Positions 6,036 through 6,366 of a DNA stretch of 6,366 bases are shown here, in pieces (within the stretch, counting starts at the first letter, position 1; each line of letters starts with the position of its first letter). The stretch is taken from contig CAZRNA010000086.1 in assembly GCA_964601325.1 (NCBI GenBank), positions 1 through 6,366 of the forward strand, written 5' to 3'. The notes under the pieces are model-generated. The model saw nothing but the letters and a program-made list of their open reading frames with translations, had not been told where the DNA came from and did not search any database. The position numbers and the translations under genes were made by a program. The stretch comes from CAVPLU01 sp964601325 (GTDB taxonomy: Archaea; Thermoproteota; Bathyarchaeia; 40CM-2-53-6).

Positions 6036-6110
6036 AGCAGCTAATGGCCTACTCGATATTTGGAATTAAGTCAGGCAAGCTCGGACGCGCCCTCGTCGTC
6101 TTCCCAGAAT

Positions 6111-6317
6111 GAATGGTCACGAGGTCACGAGTGGTATCATGTTCCCGGGGGCCCGACACTTCACGTCAGCTCTCTCCGCTCCGAAGCATTCGCTCTCCTG
6201 CTTATCTTCGCCACGGTAAGTGTCACAGCGTTGAATCGTATGCGCCAGCGCATACAGCTCCCTGAAAGGGACGAGTACAGTCGAATCGTGGCTAGGGTTC
6301 CAGCTGATCTGGAGCAA
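6111..6317 (+). repeat. R1B, right copy of the 200-bp direct repeat
   Basis: Partner of 706-912 in the same orientation, 5405 bases to the right. Bases 6137-6224 are identical to 732-819. Similarity weakens beyond 6317 but GCCTCG at 6328-6333 still aligns after a one-base gap. This copy runs directly into an open RHH frame, so it is probably the source-like, intact version. It fills the gene-free stretch from 6036 to the start at 6240 together with about 75 bases (6036-6110) in which I see nothing. Confidence 0.9.
6238..6255. promoter_or_regulatory. Palindrome spanning the RHH start codon
   Basis: GTATGCG (6238-6244) and CGCATAC (6249-6255) form a perfect 7-bp inverted repeat around CCAG, and the ATG at 6240 lies inside the left arm. 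The same palindrome stands at 833-850 in R1A, where the only difference is in the loop (TCAG). It could be an RHH operator or an mRNA hairpin that hides the start codon. Confidence 0.4.
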
Positions 6318-6366
6318 GCTTGCAGACGCCTCGCCAACGGTGAAGGGTGGGCGTTGGGAGACCTCT
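6240..6366 (+). CDS. Ribbon-helix-helix DNA-binding protein, N-terminus, runs off right edge
   Basis: From the ATG at 6240 the frame reads MRQRIQLPERDEYSRIVARV, then PADLEQACRRLANGEGWALG, then DL, and remains open at the window end. The pattern of a beta-strand (SRIVARVP), helix A (ADLEQACRRLA), a G-containing turn and the start of helix B (ALGDL) is that of RHH repressors of the CopG/Arc/MetJ fold, many of which are antitoxins. The full length and any partner gene lie outside. The frame stays open upstream to 6045 without another ATG; a TTG at 6231 is a possible alternative start. The truncated duplicate at 835 differs by one amino acid over the shared part. Confidence 0.55.
   Translation, partial: MRQRIQLPERDEYSRIVARVPADLEQACRRLANGEGWALGDL

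Overview
The window looks archaeal. At the left edge, on the minus strand, it encodes the conserved C-terminal helicase region of a Hef/FANCM-type SF2 helicase (motif VI QRRGRTGR), a family typical of euryarchaeal and some other archaeal lineages. A clear TATA element (TTTATAAG) lies 27-34 bases upstream of a start codon, the spacing of a leaderless archaeal transcript. No ribosomal RNA, tRNA, CRISPR array or transposase is visible. The exact lineage cannot be set from this sequence.

Layout, left to right. (1) 1-526, minus strand: Hef-like helicase tail. Homology stops near 221, and the upstream ATPase half is absent from the window. (2) 546-912: two repeat copies. R2A is about 117 bp and has a diverged partner at 2364-2480. 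R1A is about 200 bp and has a nearly identical partner at 6111-6317, exactly 5405 bases away. R1A carries a broken start of a ribbon-helix-helix (RHH) gene. (3) 1092-2256: a winged-helix protein overlapping a small nucleotidyltransferase (first HTH/NTase pair), then a strong inverted repeat. (4) 2257-2648: intergenic, with R2B and an 8-10 bp inverted repeat upstream of the next operon. (5) 2649-4668: an AbiEi-like winged-helix antitoxin followed after one base by an AbiEii-like nucleotidyltransferase (second pair). (6) 4815-6035: an LpxH-like metallophosphoesterase with two inserted membrane segments. (7) 6111-6366: R1B, running into the start of an apparently intact RHH protein that leaves the window.

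Interpretation. The segment between the two R1 copies carries two unrelated-looking antitoxin/toxin pairs of the AbiE (type IV toxin-antitoxin) kind plus a membrane phosphoesterase. It abuts a truncated DNA-repair helicase gene. This looks like a defence or stabilisation islet acquired or rearranged by recombination between repeats. No recombinase is present, so the mechanism is inference. The least explained structure is R1: an 88-bp block identical in both copies upstream of the RHH start, followed by a run of hairpins, one of which spans the RHH start codon.
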